Assembly (NCBI RefSeq): GCF_900115045.1
Contig: NZ_FOVC01000003.1
Coordinates: 124,001 to 188,000, forward strand
DNA from: Izhakiella capsodis
GTDB taxonomy: Bacteria > Pseudomonadota > Gammaproteobacteria > Enterobacterales > Enterobacteriaceae
DNA length: 64,000 bases
Reading direction: 5' to 3'
The notes under the pieces were generated by a model that saw only the letters and a program-made list of their open reading frames with translations, made no database searches and was not told the origin of the DNA. A program made the position numbers and the translations under genes. Below are positions 9,965 through 17,974 of the stretch, piece by piece; the stretch's first letter is position 1; each line of letters opens with the position of its first letter.

Positions 9965-10423
9965 CTAAAGTGACAAATCCTGCAAACGTTCAGACAGGGG
10001 TGTCTGCGCCAATTGTTCCGCGTCGATATCCTCCTTGACTTGCTGATACCAGGCTTTCTCATCCCAGAGTTCAAACTTGTTGAACTGCCCGACCAACATC
10101 ACTTCTTTTACCAGGCTGGCATGCTGGCGGAGCGTATTCGCTACCAGCAAGCGACCGGCATTATCCATCTGACACTCGCTGGCATGACCCAGTAACAAAC
10201 GCTGAACGCGCCGTTCAGCTGGGTTCATACTCGACAGACGTGACAACTTTTCTTCGATTATTTCCCATTCAGGCAGGGTATAAAGCAGCAGGCATGGCTG
10301 GTGGAGGTCAATGGTACAAACCATTTGCCCCTGTGATTCTCCGATTAACAATTCACGGTAGCGCGTTGGAACCGCAAGCCGCCCTTTGCTATCGAGATTG
10401 ACTAACGTTGCTCCACGGAACAT
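9965..10423 (-). CDS. mraZ: Transcriptional regulator MraZ
   Basis: First gene of the dcw cluster. It encodes a 152-residue protein made of two SpoVT/AbrB-like halves, each with the DxxGR hallmark: LDSKGRLAVPTRYR near residue 10 and MDNAGRLLVA near residue 90. In E. coli MraZ forms a ring-shaped oligomer and represses its own promoter. The length matches E. coli exactly. Its presumed operator repeats lie directly upstream (10444-10478). Confidence 0.97.
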   Translation of the reverse strand: MFRGATLVNLDSKGRLAVPTRYRELLIGESQGQMVCTIDLHQPCLLLYTLPEWEIIEEKLSRLSSMNPAERRVQRLLLGHASECQMDNAGRLLVANTLRQHASLVKEVMLVGQFNKFELWDEKAWYQQVKEDIDAEQLAQTPLSERLQDLSL

Positions 10424-10443
10424 GCCAGCCTCACCCCTCTGTC

Positions 10444-10478
10444 ACCCTTTCTCGCCACTTTAACCCACAAATTCCCAC
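10444..10478 (-). promoter_or_regulatory. MraZ operator repeats
   Basis: On the minus strand four GTGGG-like pentamers recur exactly every 10 nt: GTGGG (10478-10474), GTGGG (10468-10464), GTGGC (10458-10454) and AGGGT (10448-10444). MraZ is known to bind such 10-nt-spaced GTGGG-type direct repeats just downstream of Pmra. The position between the Pmra -10 and the mraZ start fits autorepression of the cluster. Confidence 0.8.
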
Positions 10479-10484
10479 TAAAGG

Positions 10485-10514
10485 AGTTTACGAAGCGAAG
10501 GAAATCATTGTCAA
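10485..10514 (-). promoter_or_regulatory. Pmra promoter of the dcw cluster
   Basis: Reading the minus strand, a perfect -35 TTGACA (10514-10509) is followed after 18 nt by TAAACT (10490-10485). The placement about 60 nt before mraZ and immediately before the MraZ repeats matches the position of Pmra, the main dcw promoter in E. coli. Confidence 0.75.
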
Positions 10515-10963
10515 GCCGCAGCCGCGGCCGAATGTGATTATTTCTAAACAGGTTTAAGCATCAGAATGTGAGAAATGAAATCAGCCTGAACAAAAATAGA
10601 AATTAACCCGATGAATAATGACAAGAATTTCTAAAATTTCGCAGCAAAATGGAAATTAGCGTCCACATTGAGGGGAAAATAATTAATACATTCAATTTGC
10701 GATCGAGGCGAATTTTAAGTCATTTCCTAAATGTTTCCCGGCAGAACGCCATCCGGTAATGTCAAAAAGCCGCGCGCGAACAGAACAAGATGCATGCCCG
10801 CAAGAAGGCAGGGGAAGTTTATTCTTAAAGAACCAATAGAATAATCCGTACCGAATATTGTGTTTTCTATTAATTTGAAACCTTTATTGTCAGAAAGTAC
10901 CGCTGAGGGATAAATACTATATTCCACAGCATAGATTGCATATTAAATCATACCCGGAGGAAA
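10515..10963. other. AT-rich intergenic stretch between cra and mraZ
   Basis: About 450 nt without a convincing gene. The only sizeable frame (10727-10927, minus, 66 codons) has no homologue I recognise and no good ribosome-binding site. E. coli also has a long spacer here. I see no clear inverted repeat or promoter beyond Pmra at its right-hand edge. Confidence 0.5.
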
Positions 10964-10978
10964 GGGGGCGTCACCCCC
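10964..10978 (-). terminator. Hairpin after cra
   Basis: Five G, a 5-nt loop and five C form a short perfect GC stem 8 nt beyond the cra stop. On the minus strand the stem is followed by TTTCCTC, only a weak U tract, so this is a possible rather than a sure intrinsic terminator. Confidence 0.45.
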
Positions 10979-10986
10979 ACGGAGAG

Positions 10987-11997
10987 TTAGCACGTTCTGC
11001 GGTTTAACAAGCCGCGATGAAACAGGTTGCGTCGGATACAGGTCAGACCTACCTTAGGCTTGCGCGGTTCGTCCAGACTGGAGAGAACCAGCTCCAGTAC
11101 CCGCTCCGCAACGTCGCGATGGCGCTGGCCAACAGCCAGAACCGGACACTCAAGGAAATCGAGTAATTCATGATCGCCAAAAGTTGCAATGGTCAGGTCT
11201 TTCGGTAAACGCCCCTCACGTTTCAGCGTGGTATCCATTACGCCTTGTAATAAACCAAAAGAGGTGGTGAACAGGGCTTCAGGCATGGGTTTGTCCTGCA
11301 AATATTGTTCAAACAGGCTGGCCGCAGCGCGGCGCTCAAAGCTATCGGCATACAGATATTCTACGGGACGTTCATCTCCCTGCCACGCCTGACGAAAACC
11401 TATTTCACGTAAAAAGCTCACCGACAACTCCGGTAGAGCGCCGAGATAAAGCACGTTGTTTACCGGTAGCTTGCGCAGTTCACCGGCTAACGCTTCGGCA
11501 TCGTCCTGATCGGCACCCACTACGCTGGTAAAATGCTCCCGGTCCAACGCGCGATCCAGCGCGATAATTGGCAATGGATCATTGATCCAACGCTGATAGA
11601 AAGGATGCTCAGGCGGCAGCGATGTGGAAACGATAATGGCATCCACTTGGCGCTGTAGCAGGTGCTCAACGCAACGCATTTCGTTATCGGGCAAATCTTC
11701 AGAACAGGCGATCAGTAGCTGATAGCCGCGCTGACGCGCCTGACGCTCCAGATAATTGGCAATTCGGGTATAGCTGGTATTTTCCAGATCAGGGATCACC
11801 AGACCAATTGAACGGGTACGCCCGGCGCGCAAGCCAGCCGCTACCGCATTAGGGTGATAATTATGCTCACGCACTACGGCCATGACTTTCTCGACGGTTT
11901 TTTCGCTGACACGATACTGCCTTGCCTTGCCGTTAATCACATAGCTGGCCGTGGTGCGCGATACGCCGGCGAGGCGCGCTATTTCATCCAGTTTCAC
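10987..11997 (-). CDS. cra: Catabolite repressor/activator Cra (FruR)
   Basis: LacI-family regulator of carbon flux that senses fructose-1-phosphate / fructose-1,6-bisphosphate. The N-terminal helix-turn-helix and hinge (MKLDEIARLAGVSRTTASYV, then NAVAAGLRAG) are almost identical to E. coli, followed by a periplasmic-binding-protein-like effector domain with GLVIPDLEN and FTTSFGLLQG. The product is 336 residues (E. coli 334). Translation starts at GTG, as in E. coli, with a G-rich Shine-Dalgarno just before it. It lies downstream of ilvIH in the conserved order ilvI-ilvH-cra-mraZ. Confidence 0.97.
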   Translation of the reverse strand: MKLDEIARLAGVSRTTASYVINGKARQYRVSEKTVEKVMAVVREHNYHPNAVAAGLRAGRTRSIGLVIPDLENTSYTRIANYLERQARQRGYQLLIACSEDLPDNEMRCVEHLLQRQVDAIIVSTSLPPEHPFYQRWINDPLPIIALDRALDREHFTSVVGADQDDAEALAGELRKLPVNNVLYLGALPELSVSFLREIGFRQAWQGDERPVEYLYADSFERRAAASLFEQYLQDKPMPEALFTTSFGLLQGVMDTTLKREGRLPKDLTIATFGDHELLDFLECPVLAVGQRHRDVAERVLELVLSSLDEPRKPKVGLTCIRRNLFHRGLLNRRTC

Positions 11998-12136
11998 ACA
12001 TCCCCCATTATTCGCCTATTACGCCGACATTCTACCAGCCATAGTGCAGGTATGGATAAATCAATCTTAACATTCAATAGCAGAATGCGTGGATGAGCAA
12101 TAGCTTTCGTCAGAGAGATCTTATTGTTATGCACAA

Positions 12137-12161
12137 TAAAAAACCCAGCCGCAGCCGGGTT
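12137..12161 (-). terminator. Intrinsic terminator of ilvIH
   Basis: On the minus strand AACCCGGC pairs across a short loop with GCTGGGTT (one G-U pair). The stem is followed by a run of six T, 30-50 nt after the ilvH stop. This separates ilvIH from cra. Confidence 0.8.
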
Positions 12162-12189
12162 CCGTACCATTGACTCGCTGACGGTTCGA

Positions 12190-12681
12190 CTAGCGCATAA
12201 TTTTGTCGCCACGGGAGACGCCCACCACGCCCGAGCGCACCACTTCGACTATCTCTGCGACTTCACGCACGGTATCGAGAAAAGCATTCAGCTTGTCGCT
12301 GGTCCCTGCCAGTTGCACGGTATAGAGCGAAGGCGTGACATCGATGATCTGCCCGCGGAAAATCTCAGCGCAGCGCTTAACCTCTTCGCGACCATAGCCC
12401 TTAGCCTGCAGCTTAACCAGCATGATCTCGCGCTCAACATAAGTGCCCTGGACCAGTTCACTGACGCGTAGTACGTCAACCAGCTTGTGCAGTTGCTTTT
12501 CAATCTGCTCCTGCACTTTATCATCACCGACGGTCTGAATGGTCATTCGCGACAGCGTCGGATCGTCAGTCGGTGCCACGGTAAGGCTTTCAATGTTGTA
12601 ACCGCGCTGTGAGAACAAGCCAACTACACGGGATAATGCGCCGGACTCGTTTTCCAGTAATACCGATAAAATTCGACGCAT
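12190..12681 (-). CDS. ilvH: Acetolactate synthase III small (regulatory) subunit
   Basis: Regulatory subunit of acetohydroxyacid synthase III, which confers valine feedback inhibition on IlvI. It has an N-terminal ACT domain (MRRILSVLLENESGALSRV, with GYNIESLTV) and a C-terminal domain with DVTPSLYTVQLAGTS. The ATG at 12681, 2 nt after the ilvI stop, gives 163 residues, the E. coli length. A longer reading that starts inside ilvI is unlikely. Co-translated with ilvI. Confidence 0.97.
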   Translation of the reverse strand: MRRILSVLLENESGALSRVVGLFSQRGYNIESLTVAPTDDPTLSRMTIQTVGDDKVQEQIEKQLHKLVDVLRVSELVQGTYVEREIMLVKLQAKGYGREEVKRCAEIFRGQIIDVTPSLYTVQLAGTSDKLNAFLDTVREVAEIVEVVRSGVVGVSRGDKIMR

Positions 12682-12683
12682 AA

Positions 12684-14408
12684 TCAGGTCCTCTCCGTTT
12701 TGCTTAACCACATTTCATCCATACCACCACCGCGTATATGCATCGGATACACGTGTTCGCTGCCATCCACGACAACGTCAACAAACACCAGCCGGCCTTT
12801 GCTAAGCTGCTCCAGCGCCTGCGTTAATTTACTTTCCAGCTGCGGCGGGTTTTCTATCGAAATGCCCACATGACCGTAGGCTTCTGCGAGGCGGACAAAG
12901 TCTGGCAACGACTGCATATATGACTGGGAGTGACGCCCTGAATAGATCATATCCTGCCACTGCTTGACCATACCGAGATAGCGGTTGTTGAGGTTGAGCA
13001 CTAACACTGGCAGATCGTATTGCAATGCGGTAGACAGCTCCTGAATATTCATCTGGATGCTACCGTCACCGGTTACACAAATAACCGTTTCATCCGGCAA
13101 GGCCAGCTTCACACCCAGCGCAGCGGGTAATCCGAAGCCCATCGTGCCCAGGCCACCGGAGTTAATCCAGCGACGGGGCTTATCAAACTGATAATAGAGC
13201 GCAGCAAACATCTGATGCTGGCCCACGTCTGAAGCGACATAGGCCTCGCCCTTTGTCAACCGGTAAATAGTTTCAATCACCGCCTGCGGTTTGATCGTTT
13301 CACTGTGACGATCGAACGCCAGGCATTTCCGGCCGCGCCAGCGTTCGATCTGCTGCCACCATTCACGCAGGCTATCGTCATTTTGCCCGCTATCACTCTG
13401 GGCCAGTTGTTCCAGCAGCTGCTCGAGAACCCGCTTTGCATCGCCGACGATAGGAATATCAGCCTCTACGGTTTTCGAAATCGAGGTGGGGTCGATATCA
13501 ATGTGCAACACAGTGGCATTTGGGCAATATTTCGCAAGATTGTTCGTGGTCCGATCGTCAAAGCGCACGCCTACGGCAAAAATCAGGTCGGCGTTATGCA
13601 TCGTCATATTGGCTTCATAGGTACCATGCATACCCAGCATGCCGAGGCTCTGAGGATGCGTTCCCGGAAAGCAGCCCAGACCCATTAAAGACGTGGTCAC
13701 CGGCAAGCTAAGCTGTTGTGCCAGCTGGCATAACGCCGATTCACAGCCGGAAGTAATCACGCCACCGCCAGCGTAAAGCACCGGACGCTGCGCCTGTAAT
13801 AGTGTCTGAAGCGCACGACGAATCTGCCCTTTATGGCCCTGCGTCGTCGGATTGTAAGAGCGCATACTGACGCTATCAGGCCAGGCGTAAGGCAGTTTGT
13901 TGGCCGGATTAAGAATATCTTTAGGCAGATCGATAACCACCGGACCGGGTCGCCCGCTGGCCGCCAGCCAGAAGGCTTTTTTCAGTATGCCGGGTATGTC
14001 TTCGGTTTGCTTAACCAGGAAGCTGTGTTTTACCACCGGACGGGAAATCCCCACCATGTCACATTCCTGAAATGCGTCGTACCCTATCAGCGAAGAAGGC
14101 ACCTGACCGGACAGGATCACCAGCGGAACAGAATCCATATAAGCGGTCGCAATGCCCGTAATCGCATTGGTGGCCCCCGGCCCGGAGGTGACCAGTACGA
14201 CGCCTGTATCGCCGGTCGAACGCGCATAACCATCGGCCATATGGACGGCACCCTGCTCGTGGCGAACTAAAATATGATCGATACCGCCGACCGTTTGCAG
14301 AGCGTCATAAATATCAAGAACCGCTCCGCCAGGGTAACCGAATACGTGTTTTACGCCCTGGTCAATTAGCGACCGGACCACCATCTCAGCTCCTGACAAC
14401 ATCTCCAT
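12684..14408 (-). CDS. ilvI: Acetolactate synthase III large (catalytic) subunit
   Basis: Thiamine-diphosphate enzyme catalysing the first common step of branched-chain amino-acid synthesis (pyruvate to acetolactate, or with 2-oxobutyrate to acetohydroxybutyrate). The 574 residues equal E. coli IlvI. The N-terminal domain shows FGYPGGAVLDIYDAL and RHEQGAVHMADGYAR with the catalytic Glu. The ThDP-binding motif GDGSIQMNIQE through LNNRYLGMVKQ lies near residues 440-475. A GGAGG sequence precedes ATG 14408. No frameshift or early stop is seen, unlike the known S. typhimurium LT2 defect. Confidence 0.97.
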   Translation of the reverse strand: MEMLSGAEMVVRSLIDQGVKHVFGYPGGAVLDIYDALQTVGGIDHILVRHEQGAVHMADGYARSTGDTGVVLVTSGPGATNAITGIATAYMDSVPLVILSGQVPSSLIGYDAFQECDMVGISRPVVKHSFLVKQTEDIPGILKKAFWLAASGRPGPVVIDLPKDILNPANKLPYAWPDSVSMRSYNPTTQGHKGQIRRALQTLLQAQRPVLYAGGGVITSGCESALCQLAQQLSLPVTTSLMGLGCFPGTHPQSLGMLGMHGTYEANMTMHNADLIFAVGVRFDDRTTNNLAKYCPNATVLHIDIDPTSISKTVEADIPIVGDAKRVLEQLLEQLAQSDSGQNDDSLREWWQQIERWRGRKCLAFDRHSETIKPQAVIETIYRLTKGEAYVASDVGQHQMFAALYYQFDKPRRWINSGGLGTMGFGLPAALGVKLALPDETVICVTGDGSIQMNIQELSTALQYDLPVLVLNLNNRYLGMVKQWQDMIYSGRHSQSYMQSLPDFVRLAEAYGHVGISIENPPQLESKLTQALEQLSKGRLVFVDVVVDGSEHVYPMHIRGGGMDEMWLSKTERT

Positions 14409-14438
14409 TTTTGCCTCCAGGCTTTAAGGGATACCGAA

Positions 14439-14510
14439 TTAACCTGCAACGACGACCACACGCCTGATGTGACGGCCGCCTGACAAGGTCGAAATCATTA
14501 TTGTGGGCAT
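14439..14510 (-). CDS. Possible valine-rich leader peptide before ilvI
   Basis: A 23-codon reading frame (ATG 14510, TAA 14441-14439) ends 30 nt before the ilvI start. Its C-terminal end contains four consecutive valine codons (gtg gtc gtc gtt), and 8 of 23 residues are Val, Ile or Leu. Such composition recalls leader peptides of the ilvBN and ilvGMEDA operons. Against it, the Shine-Dalgarno is weak and I find no intrinsic terminator between it and ilvI. An in-frame ATG 6 nt further upstream is an alternative start. This is inference only. Confidence 0.33.
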   Translation of the reverse strand: MPTIMISTLSGGRHIRRVVVVAG

Positions 14511-15069
14511 GGAATTCATTTCCACGCTGGGTACAGAGTCGTTGCCCTGCATGATTTGATAGCATCTGCCAAATTACCTTAACCGCAGAAGGGCTGGCAG
14601 GCAAACGCCATCGGGGATGATTTAAATCTGTTTATGCTGATGCTTTTTTGATGATTTTTGGCCAAAAGCTAATAATGCCGCATAACTGAAAAATAAAAAG
14701 GCCCAACGTTGGTTGATTATTTTGCAACATGACAATCATGGCGTGATTATATTTTGTCATTGAAAGAAACCCCGACTCATCACAAAGCACTTTTTTATCG
14801 CCTGACACTGATAAAGTTCGATCGACCAGCACAGTAAATATAATCAACATATTTCACCGGTAATCAGGCAATACGTCATAAAAATATGCTGTTGAGCTAA
14901 GGATGGAATCAGGACCTGATGACGCTAATTTTTTAGCGATCCTGTCGAATATAAATGATAAAAACATTGATTATTATAAGATTACCAAAAGTCACCTGGC
15001 TGGATGCCTCGTTTTTTTTCGAACAGCCTGTCGCGCTGTAGAGCGTGAATAACCGGGGTTGCCTGGTGG
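14511..15069. other. ilvI-leu intergenic region lacking leuO, with an Lrp-like site
   Basis: About 560 nt without a convincing gene where E. coli carries the LysR-type gene leuO. The sequence is AT-rich. At 14877-14891 (minus strand) it contains CAGCATATTTTTATG, which agrees at 14 of 15 positions with the published Lrp consensus YAGHAWATTWTDCTR. Lrp is the known activator of ilvIH in E. coli. Two small perfect inverted repeats are visible: ATCAGG-A-CCTGAT at 14908-14920 and CGCTAA-TTTT-TTAGCG at 14923-14938. A 72-codon minus-strand frame at 14632-14850 is not recognisable. Confidence 0.5.
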
Positions 15070-15098
15070 TTGACATCCCCCCCCAAATCAAGTACCAA
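15070..15098 (+). promoter_or_regulatory. leuABCD promoter
   Basis: TTGACA at 15070-15075 and TACCAA at 15093-15098 are separated by 17 nt. The flanking GGTTGACATCC matches the E. coli leu promoter as I know it. The spacer contains eight consecutive C (15077-15084). The leuL start follows about 35 nt further on. Confidence 0.7.
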
Positions 15099-15133
15099 TT
15101 AATACATTGATAACTTATTGAGGTTTGCAGGTG

Positions 15134-15217
15134 ATGTCATATACCCGTCGTCTATCAGGTCTACTACTCGATGCCTTAACTGTGCGCGGTAGACTTGTGG
15201 GTGATATTACTGAGTAA
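15134..15217 (+). CDS. leuL: leu operon leader peptide LeuL
   Basis: A 27-residue leader with leucine codons at positions 7, 10, 11 and 12 (cta, cta, cta, ctc) and further leucines at 15 and 21. The pattern GLLL followed by a basic VRGR stretch parallels E. coli LeuL (28 residues). Ribosome stalling at the leucine codons would control the terminator hairpin at 15243-15260. It is followed by that hairpin and leuA, the standard attenuation layout. Confidence 0.9.
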   Translation: MSYTRRLSGLLLDALTVRGRLVGDITE

Positions 15218-15238
15218 TCCAAACCTGCAAAAGATCTA

Positions 15239-15267
15239 AAAACCCGCGCCATGTCGCGGGTTTTTTT
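15239..15267 (+). terminator. leu attenuator
   Basis: CCCGCG (15243-15248), a 6-nt loop and CGCGGG (15255-15260) form a strong stem followed by seven T. It lies 26 nt after the leuL stop and 44 nt before leuA. Upstream, TTTGCAGGT (15124-15132) can pair with ACCTGCAAA (15223-15231), a plausible competing stem that brackets leuL. Confidence 0.88.
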
Positions 15268-15310
15268 ATGCATGTTGCTACGGCGACACAAACCGACAAG
15301 GAACAATCCA

Positions 15311-16879
15311 ATGAGCCAACAAGTCATCATTTTCGACACGACTCTGCGAGATGGCGAACAAGCATTACAGGCCAGCCTGAGTGTTAAAGAGAAGCTGCAA
15401 ATTGCGCTGGCACTGGAGAGAGTTGGCGTTGACGTAATGGAAGTCGGTTTTCCCGTTTCTTCTCCCGGTGATTTCGAATCGGTTAAGACCATCGCCCGTC
15501 AGATAAAAAATAGCCGCGTTTGCGGACTGGCACGGTGCGTTGAGAAAGATATTGATGCCGCTTATGAAGCGCTGCGCGTTGCTGAAGCCTTCCGTATTCA
15601 TACTTTTATCGCCACCTCGCCAATGCACATCGCCACCAAGCTGCACAGCACCCTGCCGGATGTAATTGAACGGGCGGTACACATGGTTAAACGCGCGCGC
15701 AATTATACTGACGACGTTGAGTTCTCCTGTGAGGATGGTGGCCGCACGCCCATAGACGACCTGTGTCGTGTCGTTGAAGCGGCAATCGATGCCGGGGCGA
15801 CCACCATCAATATACCCGATACCGTTGGTTACACCCTGCCTCATGAGTACGCCACTATTTTTGCTCAACTGCGTCAACGCGTACCGAACATTGATAAAGC
15901 AATTTTGTCGGTTCATACCCACGATGATCTGGGCATGGCCGTAGGCAACTCACTGGCCGCCGTGATGGCGGGCGCACGTCAGATTGAGGGGGCTATGAAT
16001 GGTCTGGGGGAACGCGCGGGTAACTGCTCACTTGAAGAAGTCATTATGGCGATCAAAACGCGCAGTCAGCTGATGAATGTTCACACGAACATCAATCATC
16101 ACGAGCTTTACCGCACCTGCCAGACCGTCAGCCAGATTTGTAATATGCCGATCCCGGCACACAAAGCCATTATCGGCACCAATGCCTTTGCCCACTCCTC
16201 CGGCATTCACCAGGATGGCGTACTGAAAAACCGCGAAAACTATGAAATCCTGACGCCGGAGTCCATCGGCATGAAGCAGGTGCAGCTGAACCTGACTTCG
16301 CGCTCAGGACGCGCGGCGGTGAAACACCGAATGGATGAGATGGGCTACCAGGAAACCGACTATAACCTGGACACGCTGTATGACGCCTTTAAAGCACTGG
16401 CGGATAAGAAAGGACAGGTATTCGACTACGATCTGGAAGCTCTGGCATTTATCAACAAGCAGCATGAAGAGCCAGAATTTTTCCAGCTGGAAAGTTTCAG
16501 CGTGCAATCCGGTTCAACCATCCTTGCGACGGGTTCCGTACAGCTGAAATGCGGTTCGGAAATCAAAGCCGAAGCGGCTAACGGTAACGGCCCGGTTGAC
16601 GCTGTTTATCAGGCGATTAACCGCATTGCTGGCTATGATGCCGAACTGATCAAGTATCAGCTGACCGCTAAAGGTCACGGTAAGGACGCGCTGGGCCAGG
16701 TAGATATCGTGGTGAATTATAACGGTAGAAAGTTTCACGGTGTCGGCCTTGCAACAGATATCGTGGAAGCCTCAGCCAAAGCGATGATTAACGCTCTGAA
16801 TACTATCTGGCGCGCACGTCAGGTAGAACAAGAACTGCAACGCAAATCAGCTAATCAGAACCAGAAGGAAACGGTGTAA
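15311..16879 (+). CDS. leuA: 2-isopropylmalate synthase
   Basis: First committed enzyme of leucine synthesis: condenses 2-ketoisovalerate and acetyl-CoA. ATG 15311 gives 522 residues (E. coli 523), beginning MSQQVIIFDTTLRDGEQ like E. coli. A longer in-frame start would run into the attenuator. The TIM-barrel carries the RDGEQ and HTHDDLG metal-ligand motifs. The C-terminal third is the leucine-sensing regulatory domain (near residues 390-520). The stop overlaps the leuB start by one base. Confidence 0.98.
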   Translation: MSQQVIIFDTTLRDGEQALQASLSVKEKLQIALALERVGVDVMEVGFPVSSPGDFESVKTIARQIKNSRVCGLARCVEKDIDAAYEALRVAEAFRIHTFIATSPMHIATKLHSTLPDVIERAVHMVKRARNYTDDVEFSCEDGGRTPIDDLCRVVEAAIDAGATTINIPDTVGYTLPHEYATIFAQLRQRVPNIDKAILSVHTHDDLGMAVGNSLAAVMAGARQIEGAMNGLGERAGNCSLEEVIMAIKTRSQLMNVHTNINHHELYRTCQTVSQICNMPIPAHKAIIGTNAFAHSSGIHQDGVLKNRENYEILTPESIGMKQVQLNLTSRSGRAAVKHRMDEMGYQETDYNLDTLYDAFKALADKKGQVFDYDLEALAFINKQHEEPEFFQLESFSVQSGSTILATGSVQLKCGSEIKAEAANGNGPVDAVYQAINRIAGYDAELIKYQLTAKGHGKDALGQVDIVVNYNGRKFHGVGLATDIVEASAKAMINALNTIWRARQVEQELQRKSANQNQKETV

Positions 16880-17970
16880 TGTCTAAAGATTATCATATCG
16901 CGGTATTACCTGGCGACGGTATCGGTCCGGAAGTCATGAGACAGGCAATAAAAGTCCTGGACGCGATACGTAAGCGGTTTGACATGCCTATTACTACCAG
17001 CGAATATGACGTCGGCGGTATCGCCATCGATCGTCACGGCCAGCCGTTGCCACCGGCAACTGTCGCAGGTTGTGAACAGGCTGACGCCATCTTATTTGGC
17101 TCGGTCGGCGGCCCCCAGTGGGAACACCTGCCTCCCGCTGAGCAACCAGAGCGCGGTGCGCTGTTGCCGCTGCGTAAGCATTTCAAACTATTCAGCAACC
17201 TGCGTCCTGCCAACCTGTACAAAGGCCTGGAAGCTTTCTGCCCACTGCGCAGTGATATTGCCGCTAACGGCTTCAACATCTTATGCGTACGCGAGCTGAC
17301 CGGTGGCATCTATTTTGGTCAACCCAAAGGCCGTGAAGGCAGCGGTTCTGATGAACGCGCTTATGATACCGAGGTCTATCATCGCTTTGAGATCGAACGC
17401 ATCGCACGTGTTGCATTTGAATCTGCGCGTAAGCGCCGCCGCAAGGTAACATCTATTGATAAAGCTAACGTGCTGCAAACCTCAGTCATGTGGCGCGAAG
17501 TGGTCAACGAAATCGCTAAAGCCTACCCGGACGTTGCGCTGAGCCATATGTACATTGATAACGCCACCATGCAGCTTATCAAAGATCCGTCCCAGTTTGA
17601 CGTACTGCTCTGCTCTAACCTGTTCGGCGATATTCTTTCCGATGAGTGCGCCATGATAACCGGCTCAATGGGCATGCTGCCTTCAGCCAGCCTCAACGCC
17701 GACGGTTTTGGTCTGTATGAACCAGCAGGCGGATCCGCCCCGGACATCGCAGATAAAAATATTGCTAACCCGGTGGCACAAATCCTGTCGCTCTCGCTGT
17801 TACTGCGTTTTAGCCTGAATGCCGATGAAGCCGCCAATGCGATTGAAAGCGCCATCAATAATGCGTTAGAAAAAGGCTATCGCACCCGCGACCTGGCTGG
17901 CGGCGGTCAGTTTGTTAGCACCGATGAAATGGGCACGATCATCGCCCGCTTCATCGCCGAAGGAAAATAA
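16879..17970 (+). CDS. leuB: 3-isopropylmalate dehydrogenase
   Basis: NAD-dependent oxidative decarboxylation of 3-isopropylmalate to 2-ketoisocaproate. The 363 residues equal E. coli LeuB. It starts with AVLPGDGIGPEV, and carries RELTGGIYFG and the NLFGDILSDE motif with conserved aspartates, followed by GSAPDIA. TAATG overlap with leuA suggests translational coupling. Confidence 0.98.
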   Translation: MSKDYHIAVLPGDGIGPEVMRQAIKVLDAIRKRFDMPITTSEYDVGGIAIDRHGQPLPPATVAGCEQADAILFGSVGGPQWEHLPPAEQPERGALLPLRKHFKLFSNLRPANLYKGLEAFCPLRSDIAANGFNILCVRELTGGIYFGQPKGREGSGSDERAYDTEVYHRFEIERIARVAFESARKRRRKVTSIDKANVLQTSVMWREVVNEIAKAYPDVALSHMYIDNATMQLIKDPSQFDVLLCSNLFGDILSDECAMITGSMGMLPSASLNADGFGLYEPAGGSAPDIADKNIANPVAQILSLSLLLRFSLNADEAANAIESAINNALEKGYRTRDLAGGGQFVSTDEMGTIIARFIAEGK

Positions 17971-17974
17971 AAAA

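Noticed and set aside
10727..10927. 66-codon minus-strand frame in the cra-mraZ spacer
   Set aside because: No homologue recognised and no convincing ribosome-binding site; AT-rich spacers often contain frames of this size.
12190..14408. Possible ilvI inactivation as in S. typhimurium LT2
   Set aside because: The ilvI frame is continuous over 574 codons with all ThDP motifs, so the gene appears intact.
14632..14850. 72-codon minus-strand frame in the ilvI-leu spacer
   Set aside because: Does not resemble LeuO or any family I know, and overlaps AT-rich likely regulatory sequence.
15365..15922. 185-codon minus-strand frame opposite leuA
   Set aside because: Shadow of leuA; no ribosome-binding site or recognisable motif.
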